Shown: positions 19,527 through 32,404, counted from the stretch's first letter. The stretch: 64,000 nt of DNA from Branchiostoma floridae (GCF_000003815.2 NC_049993.1:5671686-5735685), one strand, 5' to 3'. Notes: generated by a model not told the origin, from the letters alone. Translations and numbers: made by a program.

Positions 19527-22500
19527 CTATAACAACCTTGGCAATGTTGCAACAAGGACGCTTGCGGTCAGAACTGGAACTGCAGCAATACCTGCAAGCA
19601 AAATTGTACTACTCAGTTAATACTTTTACTAGTACTTGTGGTATGGATACAAATGCAAAATACATGCTCAAACGAAACGCAAAATATGATCAAAGTGTGT
19701 GCTTATCTTACTTGTTTATTGTTTATTTTATGGTCATTACATAAGTACAATATATACATTCTAAAAACAAAATTCTACTTAAAAAAACGACACGGTATCT
19801 CATGGACAATGTACAGCGTAGCAATAATTTCTCAAAAGCGTTAGAGCATGTGTAACAGGAGCCTAACTAAGCTTTTTCAAACCATCTAAACATATGCATA
19901 AAAGTCACCTGAAATAGCGGCGTTTGCCGGTACATGAAACCTTGTACGCGGGATGATCGGCACATCGCCCCGCTTGGGTGTCTGAGGCTGACTCGTACTG
20001 ACAGGAAGTTCTGGACAAAGTTCTCCAGACGATTCACAATAACACTTCTCACTGACAGCGTCGAAATGTAAAGTAGCGTCTAGAAGAAACAGAAGAAAGA
20101 TTTAGTATGTTTTACAGTGTATCTGAGTATGGTTCGTATCTTATGAATTCTATAAAGTTGTGTTTAGAGCTGTGTTTTTTCATGAAAGCCAAAGCTGTCG
20201 TCTGTTTCTTGCTGGCAATTAATTCCCAGTTACTATTACTGAACGACCTTACTACTAATACCAGTACTATAAACAAGAAACGCTCACCATTCGGACAACA
20301 GGGGCAGCAGTAAGTAACGCCCCCTGTCGATGCGCCTGGACAGTACATACAGCTCTCCCCAGTTCTGCATGGTTGTCTGGTGGGGCCTGCTGGAGAAAAG
20401 CAAAGGTTTGCTCTGAGATTTGAATTGATTTACCTTTGCTTTTCCGTTGTACAAGGAAGCAGTCTACAAGTTCAACTACAGTACGTAAAAGAGGAATCAT
20501 TGGATATGATTCAACATGTATAGAAGCAACTCAACAAAGTGGTCACTACCTCCATGAAACATGAAGTCATTGTTTTCAGTATTTCTGTGAGGTCAGTATA
20601 ATCGATATATTAAGAACTGTTGGATGGATTGTAATTATATCAAGTGTGGGGGTAGATATTGGAAAGAAAGAGGTCAAGATAAAGTTTGGGCCTCCTGGCG
20701 GCTTACTTTGGCACCGCATGAGAACATTCGGCTTTTTATACTTTTTGTCCATGCCGTGGTCTTGTTTTATATGATACAATAAGGGGACCTGAAATGTTCA
20801 CACACATCAACACACATAGCATAATGCTAATACGAAGATAACGAGGAGAAGCCAAGGGAAATCTTACAGACGTACGTTCTACACTCGGTTCGGTGGTGTT
20901 CTCACATCCGGGTACGTCACAGTACTCCCACCGCACGTCCGGATCCGTCGTCAGGCACCACGGTCTGACGTCATCGGCCNNNNNNNNNNNNNNNNNNNNN
21001 NNNNNNNNNNNNNNNNNNNNNNNNNNNNNNNNNNNNNNNNNNNNNNNNNNNNNNNNNNNNNNNNNNNNNNNNNNNNNNNNNNNNNNNNNNNNNNNNNNNN
21101 NNNNNNNNNNNNNNNNNNNNNNNNNNNNNNNNNNNNNNNNNNNNNNNNNNNNNNNNNNNNNNNNNNNNNNNNNNNNNNNNNNNNNNNNNNNNNNNNNNNN
21201 NNNNNNNNNNNNNNNNNNNNNNNNNNNNNNNNNNNNNNNNNNNNNNNNNNNNNNNNNNNNNNNNNNNNNNNNNNNNNNNNNNNNNNNNNNNNNNNNNNNN
21301 NNNNNNNNNNNNNNNNNNNNNNNNNNNNNNNNNNNNNNNNNNNNNNNNNNNNNNNNNNNNNNNNNNNNNNNNNNNNNNNNNNNNNNNNNNNNNNNNNNNN
21401 NNNNNNNNNNNNNNNNNNNNNNNNNNNNNNNNNNNNNNNNNNNNNNNNNNNNNNNNNNNNNNNNNNNNNNNNNNNNNNNNNNNNNNNNNNNNNNNNNNNN
21501 NNNNNNNNNNNNNNNNNNNNNNNNNNNNNNNNNNNNNNNNNNNNNNNNNNNNNNNNNNNNNNNNNNNNNNNNNNNNNNNNNNNNNNNNNNNNNNNNNNNN
21601 NNNNNNNNNNNNNNNNNNNNNNNNNNNNNNNNNNNNNNNNNNNNNNNNNNNNNNNNNNNNNNNNNNNNNNNNNNNNNNNNNNNNNNNNNNNNNNNNNNNN
21701 NNNNNNNNNNNNNNNNNNNNNNNNNNNNNNNNNNNNNNNNNNNNNNNNNNNNNNNNNNNNNNNNNNNNNNNNNNNNNNNNNNNNNNNNNNNNNNNNNNNN
21801 NNNNNNNNNNNNNNNNNNNNNNNNNNNNNNNNNNNNNNNNNNNNNNNNNNNNNNNNNNNNNNNNNNNNNNNNNNNNNNNNNNNNNNNNNNNNNNNNNNNN
21901 NNNNNNNNNNNNNNNNNNNNNNNNNNNNNNNNNNNNNNNNNNNNNNNNNNNNNNNNTTCCAGGCAGTCAAGACCTGACGAAAATACAGGATGTCAGTATT
22001 ATATTTCCTTCGTTCATACCCTTGTAGTGACTCGTGGCACACACATAGTGCAGCAAGGGCAGAACGGTTTCCTAAGCTTGCTGTTTCAGTAGCAAGGTAT
22101 GTTTTGTTTATCTTCCTCCTCTTTCAGTTAAGGCAACTGCCTTCAGCTGAGTGAAGAGTATGTTGCCTATACATTCTGGAAGAATCTACTGCGAGGTTGA
22201 GTGAGGACAATAATGGGATGTTGTAGTGGTTATGGAGGGACAGGTTGGGGTTGGACAGTCTCGACCTGAGGAAAATCCAGGGTTTCAGTATTATGATAAT
22301 TTCTTTCGTTCATACCCTTGTAGTGACTAGTGGTACACACATATATAGAGCAGCAAGTTTCCTAAGTTTGCTATTTCAGTAGCAGGGTCTATCTTGTACA
22401 GGGATGGGTTGCTAGCTCTTCCCTTTAACGTGATCCAGATACCTTCCTAGAACACGAGACCCACATTTTACGTCCCTTCCGAAAGACGGATGCAGCCCCA

Positions 22501-23616
22501 ACCACGATGCCCTACCCATGGTTGACCCGGGGTCTCACAGTTACCAATTACTACAAATTGGAAGCAGAAATTCAACTGTGAGGCTGCTACCAGTTTAGCT
22601 ACGGGTACAGCTCTCATCTTATTGTCAGTGTTTGTTATTTTTCGGCCATGTTTGCTTATGTTTTTGTCAGCAAGGTAGTTGTAGTAATTATGAAAGGTTA
22701 TTTAAAGATATTCGTTTTGTTAATAATAATCTTTATTGCAAATTCATGCCCGAGGGCTAATTGCATACAGGGTAAGGTAGTAGTGGTATACATAAACATA
22801 CTTAACAAAGAAGGGAAATGATAATCATAGATAAATAAAAAGGGAATAACATCTAAACTAAATCAATTTCTACTTAAGCTAATTGATGGGTTTGACTTCT
22901 TTTCCGTATGCAGTAGAAGATGAATTGTCCAACATTTTATAGATCTTGGTCCATGTCGAGTGGTTGTTGCGAAAGCCAGCGTTCCCCTTTAACAGCGTTC
23001 CTCAAGTAAAGACTGGCAACGTTTGTTGTTGAAAACTAAAAAGGAACTGGATTAAAGCGATCAAACTCCACACATCAAATGCAGCCGAACCCGGATTTTT
23101 GGATGGCGAGCTTTGGTACGGTCACAGGTCACCTAGCGACTTCTAAAATATTGCAACAGGAAACTCATCTAAACATGTAGTTAGAGGTAAACGAGCTCGA
23201 GAAAGACTATAACACACGTTTCTCTCTTTGTTTACGATTCAATGAAATATTGGCACTACATACATGTGCCCTATGAACTGTTTTGAAACAGACTTTCATT
23301 TGCAAACATATCGTATTGAATGTTACATAACATAATCTTATGATCACGTAGTAGCGTTGTATCCATACTGGAAACATATGTTTGACTTAGAGTATTTTGA
23401 AAACGGCAAAGATTTGCCTGAAAATGACAGTAAATACTAGTGCATGATACTTACATTAGGTTCTGTTTTGTAAAGCTTAAGACAGAAAGAATTACAGTCA
23501 ATAGAGAAAGAAAGAAAGAGAGAGAGAGAGGGAGAGAAGTTCAAGGGGAAGTTTAACTCACCATACGCTGCACACCCGACACAGAAGAGTAGAACTACAA
23601 ACACTACTGTCGACAT
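19527..23616 (-). CDS. kringle-domain protein with C-terminal hydrophobic anchor (interrupted by gap)
   Basis: Visible exons: 23562-23616 (signal peptide [18 protein letters not shown]), kringle exon from within the gap to 20876, 20288-20389, 19909-20079 and 19527-19591. All junctions are phase 1. The kringle C-terminal half is diagnostic: [20 protein letters not shown] followed by C. A small Cys-rich exon follows ([16 protein letters not shown]), then a 57-residue spacer with three cysteines (KCYC, ELC). The last exon encodes only about 21 hydrophobic residues ([20 protein letters not shown]) and then a stop at 19527-19529. With no cytoplasmic residues after it, this fits a GPI-attachment signal better than an ordinary TM; GPI anchoring is inferred. 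The missing kringle half and any further modules lie in the 977-N gap. No protease domain is visible. Confidence 0.7.
20393..20446. repeat. short hairpin beside a kringle-gene acceptor
   Basis: GAAAAGCAAAGGT and its complement ACCTTTGCTTTTC are separated by about 25 bases, just upstream (on the minus strand) of the exon at 20288-20389. Confidence 0.6.
20980..21956. other. assembly gap, 977 N
   Basis: The N run removes the 5' part of the kringle exon and possibly more exons. Confidence 0.97.
21965..22390. repeat. direct repeat, two diverged copies of about 135 bp
   Basis: The segments at 21965-22100 and 22255-22390 share CGTTCATACCCTTGTAGTGA and CCTAAG(C/T)TTGCT(G/A)TTTCAGTAGCA. The second runs on into more repeat-like sequence to about 22630. 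Probably mobile-element debris in the first intron of the kringle gene. Confidence 0.75.
22725..22800 (-). mobile_element. LINE 3' tail fragment
   Basis: On the minus strand it reads CCCTCGGGCATGAATTTGCA then ATAAAGATTATTATT, a typical non-LTR 3' end. Intronic in the kringle gene. Confidence 0.5.
23503..23538. repeat. (GA)n purine tract
   Basis: GAAA and GA repeats about 20 bases downstream of the kringle signal-peptide exon in transcript sense. Confidence 0.85.
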
Positions 23617-24743
23617 CTTACATAAGAACTGTACTACATATCTATAGACTTCAGTACAAAAAAAGACGTTACTTCGTCTGTTGTACGCTTAACTTAACAG
23701 TTGTGTGTTGCCTTCCTTTCCTGTATAGGTATAGCAACAGTCAGGTGCTTAATGTCACACCTTTGGCAGGTAAATACGCGCAGGTTCAAAGTCTACGTTT
23801 TAACGAGTTCAGTTGAACAATTGGGAGTCTGAAGTGTTTGCAAAGCTAACGATTGCCGACAGGACCGCTCTCACTAAGCCATGAACAAACCTTACCACGC
23901 TGTGTGTATACACATGGCTCTGGGTGGGACATTGGGTTGGAACAACACAGGGGGAGGGGTGGTTAAACTGTTGTTTGGTTCACAAATACGTTCAATGCGT
24001 TCGATATTGCTTTGACGCATGATTTTCGGCGAGCAAATAATCGAACCGACCGACGACAATTACCGTCACAAGACGGTACTTTTGTGTGACTGTCTCAAGC
24101 CTAAATGCCTTCAAATTGCTATCGTAAATCTAGCGTACGGTGAATTTAACGGATCCTTTAGTTTGAACGTTATATATGCTACAGAACTTACAAGTTCACT
24201 GCATAGGTCGTTACAACATGTTTCCCAGCCCCTTGTACACATTTTGGAAATCAAAACAGACAAGTAGACCATCACAGCAATGGCGTACATAAACATGTGT
24301 ACAGTTTGCCCGGGCCAAGTTACAGTTTTTCGATCACAGCTAAACAAATTGCGACCCAAGGAATTCATTCTACCAGACATTAAAGTTTAAAAAAAACATG
24401 TAAAATTGTATACAAATTGCAGTGTAATCATCTGTGCTGGATATGTAATGACGAATCTAACAATCATTCTAAAGACGTGGAGAAAACTTTCCATTACCAC
24501 CATGTTTTGTCTCTTACAAGGATTAGCGTAGCGTTTGGTCATGACCGTTACCAAGGCAACGTCAATAAACGTTGCCATTACAATTTCTAGTTCCCCTCCC
24601 GTCCACGTTATCTCGCCTGAAGGGGACAAAGTGGCTACAAGAGAAGACATGGGATCAGATAAGGTGCCGGAATGTTAGCGTAGCTCCCGCGGCGTTTAGC
24701 CTAGGCTCCAGGCTTTGGGGTGCACGTGGTCTTTGTTCTGTTA

Positions 24744-24960
24744 GGGCACGGTCACATAGGTCGTGTGGTCGTCGTACGATTGCTAACATCAAACGTTTTC
24801 GAGACAGTCATGCATGTTTCCTCCAGAGTACAGCTGTCTTGTAGCACGAAAGGCTATCTTGTGTCCTTGTCGGTGGTTGGTTCTGTCACAGCCTGCTTAA
24901 GCTTGAAAATGCTACTGTATCAAAATTGTTCGACGTTCGCACGACCTATGTGACCGCCCC
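24744..24960. mobile_element. fold-back element with GTCACATAGGTCGTG termini
   Basis: The left end contains GGTCACATAGGTCGTG and the right end its complement GCACGACCTATGTGACC. About 215 bp, non-coding, single copy in the window. Confidence 0.78.
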
Positions 24961-25062
24961 TTACTTACCTTCGAAGGTAAACATTGTTTACTTTGGTAAA
25001 CTTTGTAGTTCCAGTCATGTTTTACAGTTTACACAGATTGTACTTAGGAGATGTACCCTCTT

Positions 25063-25125
25063 CACCTTGACCTGTACTTAGCTTGTTAGAAAGCAAAAAC
25101 GTACAATAAAGGTCTTCATTCATTG
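25063..25125 (+). mobile_element. LINE 3' tail, same family as 5698-6146
   Basis: GACCTGTACTTAGCT, then GTACAATAAAGGTCTTCATT followed by CATT, matches the 3' UTR end at about 6090-6146. Only the tail remains. Confidence 0.75.
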
Positions 25126-25999
25126 TTTTTGCTTTTTTTTCTCTTCCGTTCCAATCAAATAAGGCCAATGTCATAACCTCGACTAGGTGGTAAATAAAAC
25201 AGGCAGGCACACCGTGATGTCCGAATGCATTATGTTGCAAGTGGCAGGACAAAACCTGGAGGTGCTGGTCCCCATTCATATGCAAGTTTTTGGGTTATGA
25301 TAAACTGGACAGTAATTTGTTAGGCTAAGCCTTGTGAACGCTAACATTAGGTATTTGCTTGCAAATGATACCTTTCTAGTTATTGCAATTTTTTACGACT
25401 GATTTTTTCCTGTTTACTATCTGTAACCGCTATTGTTTTGGACAGAATTGTAGGGTAACCATCTGAACGTGATAGCAACCATGAAACACTAAATTGGAGA
25501 TTTCATGCGCCTGAAAAATATTTTTATCTATTTCCTATTTTATTAATTACTGAGAATTTCAGGTTAATTTCTGTCCATGTATTTCTCTGCTTTCACAACT
25601 TTGAACCCGGGCCAAGTCAACTTTAACATCTTGTCATTCTCCAGTTACACCATCTTCCGCGTCACATCCTGTCACTTAACGATCTTTAAATGATACATAA
25701 ACAAGGAAACGATACCTCCGTTTTACGAAGGTAATAACTCACAAGACAGGCAATGCTAGAATGCCTGTCGATAAGCCTGCCAGTGAGGCTATACCCTAAC
25801 CGTAGGTATGGTATGCGAAATCTTAATCCTTGGCAAACTCGTGTCGTCGTCATATCTGAAATATCAACTGGAGTATCAAAGAGTTTACACAAGTAATACA
25901 AATATTTTCGGAGTTTACAGCGTTTGTAGAAATGTATTGAAATGTATAGACCGTATGACGCCTGTGCAGGTGAGCGAAATTCTAAACAAGTCAAATAAA

Positions 26000-26243
26000 G
26001 GTGGTATCTCACTGCACTTGGGGCACCGGTGCGGCACTGCGGGGTTCCAACGATAACTCAACAAATTTCAGAGATAAAGAACGAATTTCCTTACGTTTGT
26101 GTATTTTGTTGTATTCTGAGTCATACTTTTACGTATTACCCAATATCTAAATTATAGAAAATCGGCAAAAATGACACAACAGTGCCGCAGTGAACGAACC
26201 CTGCAGCGCCACACCGGTGCCCCAAGTGCAGTGAGATACCACC
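26000..26243. mobile_element. MITE family 2, copy 1
   Basis: Termini GGTGGTATCTCACTGCACTT and complement, extending into GGGGCACCGGTG. About 244 bp, non-coding. Copy 2 at 60617-60863 matches along its length (AGAGATAAAGAACGAATTT, CAATATCTAA). Confidence 0.92.
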
Positions 26244-26454
26244 TTAAGAGAACGTCTCGTTCGTCACACGATGAGTTTATGGTTGCAAATTGAGAACATT
26301 CTTGGGCCAGTCCTGCATGTGTTGTGGAAACACTCCGCAGTCTTGTCGTGGCTACTTGTCGGGTCTGTCACAGTCACGCGATAAATCGTAGACTGAATGT
26401 GAAGGACACGTACACGACAGCTGCACACCTGGGAACAGTGTGCTATATGTAACG

Positions 26455-26669
26455 CTAGTTCCCCTTTACTCGCGGGGTAACCTATGTCCGTTGTTTTTAA
26501 AAATAACTTATTTGGGGTTTTTTAAGTCGAGGGACGGTGGTTTCAAACGGCAAAATTTTGAAATATTGCAATTTGAAATCATCGACCCTCGACATGATAC
26601 TAGTATCCCTAGATATTCTGTCTATGAAAACAACGGAAATAGGTTACCCGTCGGATAAAGGTGAACTAG
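26455..26669. mobile_element. MITE family 1, copy 2
   Basis: Starts CTAGTTCCCCTTTACTCGCG and ends GATAAAGGTGAACTAG. The interior matches copy 1 (16123-16327). Confidence 0.88.
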
Positions 26670-28088
26670 AGTTAACTCTTGTACAACCTCTATAAATCAT
26701 GCTATCCCTTCAAGAGGTATGGTATACTCCCACTAGTTCATAGTTTGTGAACAGGTACAGAAAAGGAGGTAATAAATAGGCAAAGGTATATGCAATGTAC
26801 ATGTGTATACGACTTTCGTCATTCATGAGTCATGGGAAACGTGGTTAAATATCTGGAGAGGAAATTTTCAAGACAATTTGCGTTCTAAAGTATGTGCAGG
26901 TACGCTGTAACTACCAAAAACTTGCACTGTCCTGGTACTATGGAACTGTCATAGGACAAATCCTTTCAATGTCTTGGTGGTGATTTGGGTTACATGTAGG
27001 TTCGCATCATTTGAAAGTTAACGTAGACACAGTTTTCAATTGGGAATTGTTTAACAAGTCTAAGCATGTGTGTGTGTGGGGGGGGGGGGTCCCTAAAAGG
27101 ATACCATTTTAATCAAATGCATGCTTATGTAGTGCCGACCATTTCACGACATTAATTGAGTATCACATGACAGGGAAGTTAACGCATGCATATGGCTGCA
27201 TTCAAAGGTTAGTGGGGCGATAAAACAACAGTAAACGTCTAAGACCCTCCCACTTCTTATACTCAAGCTTTAGATGCTTTAAGATCTATCCACAAATAGT
27301 ACACATGTCGCCTAAGATCTCTTTTCACGCCTAGACAACATATAGAATATTGCTCGAATTTCCAAACTATATTAAATCTGAGTCTTAAAACCAATTTTGG
27401 AACAGTTCGGTTTGTTTACATTTTTACGCCGGTGCAGTTTTGTCGGTAAATCCACTAGTTAGACCGGTTGTGTTTGACCCATAAAAAAGCCTGCCGACAA
27501 CCAAAAGAAGCTAAACCATAGCCTTAAGGGATCTTCCTAACTAGGCACAAAGGGAGACTTCAAATCGAGGTAGTCTTAACTGTACACATAGTAGTGACTG
27601 ATATACAGTGTCTAGTCGTGTGCAATTTCAACGCATAAGAAGCATAGAAACAAGAAAAAAATGACAAAACATGTCATAATTGATAAGGTATTAGTGGTTT
27701 ATTTGATTTATTAGTACATCACGCTGGAGTATTGTTTAAAAATCACAAATTTAGCAAAAATAAAACAATTTCAATGGCTTTTAGCATGCTCAAGCCTTGT
27801 GAGGTTTATAGTATCAATGTAAGGAATATAATATGTCTAAACTTGAAAAAACAGTTTATCTTTCTATAAACATGTGGATATTTGTTGAGATCTTATTTAC
27901 ATGCATGATTCTAGTGGATTAAATACGTGGATATAGGACGGTTGGTATCATTATTCGTCATACTGGCACACAGTTGAGTTACACTGCAATACATCGCCGT
28001 AAATAGTGTTACAAAGTGAATGAAGTGATCCGTCAAAGAAGTATACATCAAACATGTATATATTCGTTATGAATTCCACAGCAGAGTT

Positions 28089-29027
28089 CTATGATGATGA
28101 GAAGCACGCTGAAGGTAGCAGCTCCATTCTGTTTCTCATGGCGGCGACACGCTCGCTGTAGGCGGCCAGGACGTTCCGACAGTCCTTCTCCAGCCTCGAC
28201 AGCGTGCCCGACCCGTTCAGCCGCCGCTGGAACTCCCGCACGGTGTCGTCGTAGAACTCGGAGTCCACGAGTCGCAGCTCGGCGATGCAGGGGTAGTTCT
28301 TCAGCGTCAGCCTTCCCCGGGGCTCCCGTCGGCAGGCGTCGGCGAGGGACAGCGACTTGTCCCGCTGCATGAGGTCTAGCACGACGGCGTACGACTCGTG
28401 GATAGACTTAAGATCCTCGCCCTTAAGAGATTGGCTCCTTTTTGACGTATCGCCGCCGCTTGCAGAGGTTGACGTCGTCGTTAGTCCACCTGACGCGACG
28501 CCGACGGATGACCTTCGTCCGCTTGACGCCGCAGACGTCGTCGGTGAGACCTGAGAAAGCACAGACTCAGCGATCACCTTCTCGGACGCCACTTCTACCT
28601 CTGTGACAGGCTGAGGGGCCACCTCGGGCTGTACATGTGTGGAGCTGCTGACTTCGTCCGAAAGCGCGAGGGAGGCGGCGGACGGCAGGGCGTCGCTGTC
28701 CGGCTGCACGGTCGAGATGAACTCCACGATCTTCTGGTAGCGATACAGCATGATGAGGGAGATGTAGAGCACCATGGCCAGGCGGCGGTGTCGGCACATG
28801 ACGGGGTGAGACCCCGGGTGGAAGCGCTGGTCGCACTCGTCACACAGACACATCACGTTTGACTCGTTGTGGGCGACGCACACAGGGTCCAGACAGACCC
28901 ACACCGCCGGCGCTGCGCACCGACAACACCGAAAACTTCGCGCCTTGCCGTCGAAGTCGTTGGCCCTCTTTCAGATCCATTCCGCCCTAGAGCCCTCGTA
29001 CCCTTCTCCAAGGCTCCTTTTCTCCAT
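28089..29027 (-). pseudogene. B-box-like / CCDC106-like gene, copy A, with premature stop
   Basis: Starting at MEKRSLGEGYEGSRAEWI (ATG at 29025-29027), codon 19 is TGA (28971-28973), where the intact paralogues have Leu (AEWVLKRAND). Downstream the frame stays open for about 293 codons to TAG at 28089-28091. It keeps the Cys/His cluster (FRCCRC, WVCLDPVCV, CDECDQRFH), a Ser-rich middle and the conserved C-terminus (HESYAVVL, LTLKNYPCIAELRLVDSEFY). It is clearly diverged from copies B and C, so this is an older duplicate. A shorter product could begin at the downstream Met of MWVCLDPV (28904) but would lose the first CxxC pair. A base error in the assembly is also possible. Confidence 0.65.
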
Positions 29028-29910
29028 GATTTCACGACTTCGAGAAGATACCACACAGACTCTTGGTTTGCCCCACGAATGCCGCGCACACAGTATTGAC
29101 AGGTTTGGAGCCGAATGCGCGAAAGGTTTTGTTACCTCAAACAAATTTGAGCGACAACAAAGACTCTCACCGACGACTTTTAGATTCAAGCAGTTGCAAA
29201 TCTAAAACCGACAATCAGCTCCACCAGAATAGACGTTTAAGTGCTAGGCAGCGGGCGAGGGGCCACGATTTCACAGATTAACAGTGAATTAAGGCGTGAG
29301 CCCACGCGGCAGCTGTTAAAGGCTGCGCTCGAGTGAGCAGCGCTTGTTGAACCGGTTGTACGAGTATTCCGCACAGCCTTAAGCGTACATGCCGTGTCTC
29401 TGCGATCGGACCAAAACAAACAACGTCAGAAAGCCTAATTAACTCTGTCGTCACACACAAACACTACAGTCTACAGTATGACAAATTTCTGCCACAAAAA
29501 ATGGCAAAACACAAACAGAAATCTTCTCCAGATATCAAGAATTAGAGAGTAAAGTATTAGAGTATAGTAAACCGTAAAATCGTACTCTTTGTTGTGAGTC
29601 TACATGGGTTAAACCAGGGTTACAAGCACTTTACTGGAACAACGGGGTACTTTTAGACTATTAGATCATACGATATATACCAATGCACATCAAATATCAC
29701 AGACAACTATACGAGTCAACCTTAATGAATCAGTGGACGTACATTGTAGATTGGTCTGCATTGGACACTGTACCACGATGACTATAGTCATCTAAATTCT
29801 TGTAGCCTCTTTGTCCTCTACCTTAAATGTCAGCGGCTTAAGAGATAGCTGAGGGATTAGACAGAAGTGATGCAGGAGATTTGAGAAGTTGAGAATAGCA
29901 GAATTGTGTA

Positions 29911-30140
29911 GCGTGCGTAGCCCAGTGGTTAGTGGCCCTGCCTCGAGACCAAGCTAGAAGCCGTGAGTTCGAACTTCGGGTCGCTGCGTCGTTCACCCGG
30001 CACGTACGCTATACTGGAAAGGGTCAGAGTCCTTACGGAACGCGATGTAAAGCTGTGTTGTCGTATTTAAAGCTAGAAGAATTTCCCAAGACTACTGAAC
30101 CTGTAAATACTGTACTTCAGCGCCTGCCTTCTGTGTCATG
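29911..30140 (+). mobile_element. tRNA-derived SINE-like element
   Basis: The head has pol III promoter-like boxes: TAGCCCAGTGGTTAG (A box) and GAGTTCGAACTTC (B box) about 45 bases apart, followed by an unrelated body. The cloverleaf is poor and there is no clear acceptor stem, so a functional tRNA is unlikely. Confidence 0.55.
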
Positions 30141-31299
30141 ACCATTGAAAGAGTAGCTCTTCGGTGAGCTAAACTGCTTGAAGATAACAATCGTTCGATG
30201 CAGATTCAAAATTAATGTTCCTGTGGTTAACGTTATGAATGAAATAAATGTTTTATTTCACATCCACAAACATCGCTGATCATAAAAGACATCGTGGATG
30301 ACCGCACTAGTACTATGTCTATGTACCAGCTCCTAGTGAATGTCATGGTTCCTCTTTTCATATATGACGCTTTATTGGCACAACAAAGGTACAGTGACTT
30401 CCGTATACGCATGGTCAACCACAAACATATTGGAATAGGTGAGCACAGTTAAATAAAGTGTTGTTTGATACAATTTTTAAGACTTTATATCCGTACACAA
30501 AATAAAGCGCTTACCAACAAGCTTTCGATCAGTCCTCTGATCCTTCTCAAGTTGTAATGACCCAAAACCCAAGTCTTAAAAATTGTATCATTATGTTAAC
30601 TACCGTTACAGATGAACTTACATTCAAAAGTGTTGTTTACTTGTCTCTGTACTTGTGTTAACTTTGCTTATTCTGTTGTAAAAGGTTGTAAATCACATGG
30701 ACGTGTATTTGCGTAGACTTGTGATTGGTTTGTTTACTTCTAAGTTGTCAACATAATTATATACAGACGTGCTATTCATAGTCTATAGGTAACCATTGAT
30801 TCTGTGTGCTCTATCCGTAACTAGTAGTAGCACTTGACGTATCATATTCTATATGTAACCATAGTTCTTTTGTCTTAACTATGGGAGCACTAGACGTAAT
30901 ATGTCCTCTACAGTTGTACGTGGCGATGATGCATTCTTTAATCCAAATGTCTTTACCTACGTTTATCTTATTGCCGTTTCTATGCCGTCTTGTATCTAGA
31001 ATCCCATGGGAATTGAATGAAAGACCTAAAAATAGCATACTAGATACATCGCTGAATGGCGATCTTAATCCTAGCAAATTAACCGGTGACTAAAGGTAAA
31101 TTACTTTAACTCCTGACTCGTGACGGGTAAGCATATCATTCTTTCATACGTTCCCTTTACACAAATACCACACAACGTAAGAGATACGTCATGGAGTCAG
31201 TCAGCTGAAACAACCAGAAACAGAGTAAACTGCAGTGTTGTAATAATGGATCATATTAACTGTTTGCCCCTGTGAACGTCCGGGCGGTTGTATGTTGAG

Positions 31300-31650
31300 G
31301 CACAAGAAAACACGTTTAGGCACGATTAGAATGTGACCTTCCTCAAAGCTTTGCAAATACACGTATTCACGGATAGGATCTCTTTGTGCGACCTTCCTCC
31401 AAGCTTTGGTAACATCAATGTTGATGAAAGTTCCGTATGAAACGCAAGAAAGCACATGCGTATGCACTGCTGGGATCTTTTAGAATGTCACCTTCTTCAG
31501 AATGTTGTAAACACAAGAAATGGCTTCTTTATAGCTTTTTAAACACAAGAAACGATACAAGATGCACAGATAGGATCTCTTGGAATGCAACCTTGTCCAG
31601 AGCTTTGTAAACAAATGTCAAGGCCTCTCACACTCTAGAAATGCTGAATA
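31300..31650. repeat. decayed tandem repeat
   Basis: Loosely repeated blocks such as GATCTCTTGGAATGCAACCT and (A)GCTTTG(T)AAACA recur three to four times at irregular spacing. Confidence 0.5.
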
Positions 31651-32063
31651 CATCGTTCCTGGAGGGGTATAAACAACGAGGGTGGGAACAACCTCGTAAA
31701 CTGAATACTAGTAATCAGGGCAATTTATCAAAGCGGTTGTTCTCGTATATCACCAAGTGAAGAAAAGTGGGGTGCAATTCGACAACATGTCGCAAGAAGT
31801 CGCTTCTACCATCCAGCTTCACTTCAGACTTCAGTGAGTTTTGCTGCACCTAATCTCCAAGCTAACCACTACGGTGACAAATGGACACTCATTGGCCGGC
31901 TTCACTCCTTGGCCAGCGACCGTAGGATCCGCTTGGAGATAATGAATGAATGCAAGTAATGAAATTCATTGCTCGACTTACTATCGTACAGGGTACAGTG
32001 TATGGTAACAGTGACAGGAAAAGCGAATACTCCGTATCTATATGTATCATGGTATCAGAAACG

Positions 32064-32404
32064 CTAAAGCCTGGGGCACAACCCGCCGTACGTGCAATTT
32101 GTCCGTACGCTTTTTTGTGGAGGCCACGTTCGCCACGTATTTCTGAAAACGTTCAGTCTGTACATGGCAGGTGCGTCGCCCGTACTGGCACTTACGGAGG
32201 GCGATTCCGCAGCCCGAACGCAGAGAAAGTTCTGCATGCACTTAAATTTCTACGGCTTGTCTGCGTGCTCCCAAATCCGTGGGAATCGCCAGGTGTTCGT
32301 ACGGAGATGGTACTTACCACTTACGGATACCAAAAGATTGCCCACGTTTTGGCACGTAGACAGCACGCACTTGCAAGTACGGCGGGTTGTGCCCCTAGCT
32401 TTAG
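32064..32404. mobile_element. fold-back element, 341 bp
   Basis: Starts CTAAAGCCTGGGGCACAACC and ends in the complement GTTGTGCCCCTAGCTTTAG. The terminal inverted repeat runs at least 34 bases (into CCGCCGTAC). Non-coding. Confidence 0.88.

Larger units (their letters stand above)
23617..28088. other. intergenic stretch with mobile-element debris
   Basis: No exon was recognised. It contains fold-back elements at 24744-24960, 26000-26243 and 26455-26669, a LINE tail at 25063-25125, a degenerate segment near 25600-25660 (ACTTTGAACCCGGGCCAA, CAGTTACACCATCTTCCGC) resembling 51590-51690, and a G run near 27080. Confidence 0.6.

Noticed and set aside
24019-24267. Plus-strand open frame of 82 residues
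   Set aside because: No recognisable domain, no splice context, and it lies in repeat-rich intergenic sequence.
28091-28372. Arg-rich open frames around copies A, B and C in other frames
   Set aside because: They are long shadow frames caused by high GC content. Conservation of the Cys/His cluster supports only one frame.
29911-29990. tRNA gene
   Set aside because: The A and B box motifs are present but the acceptor and anticodon stems do not fold well and an unrelated body follows. Called SINE-like instead.
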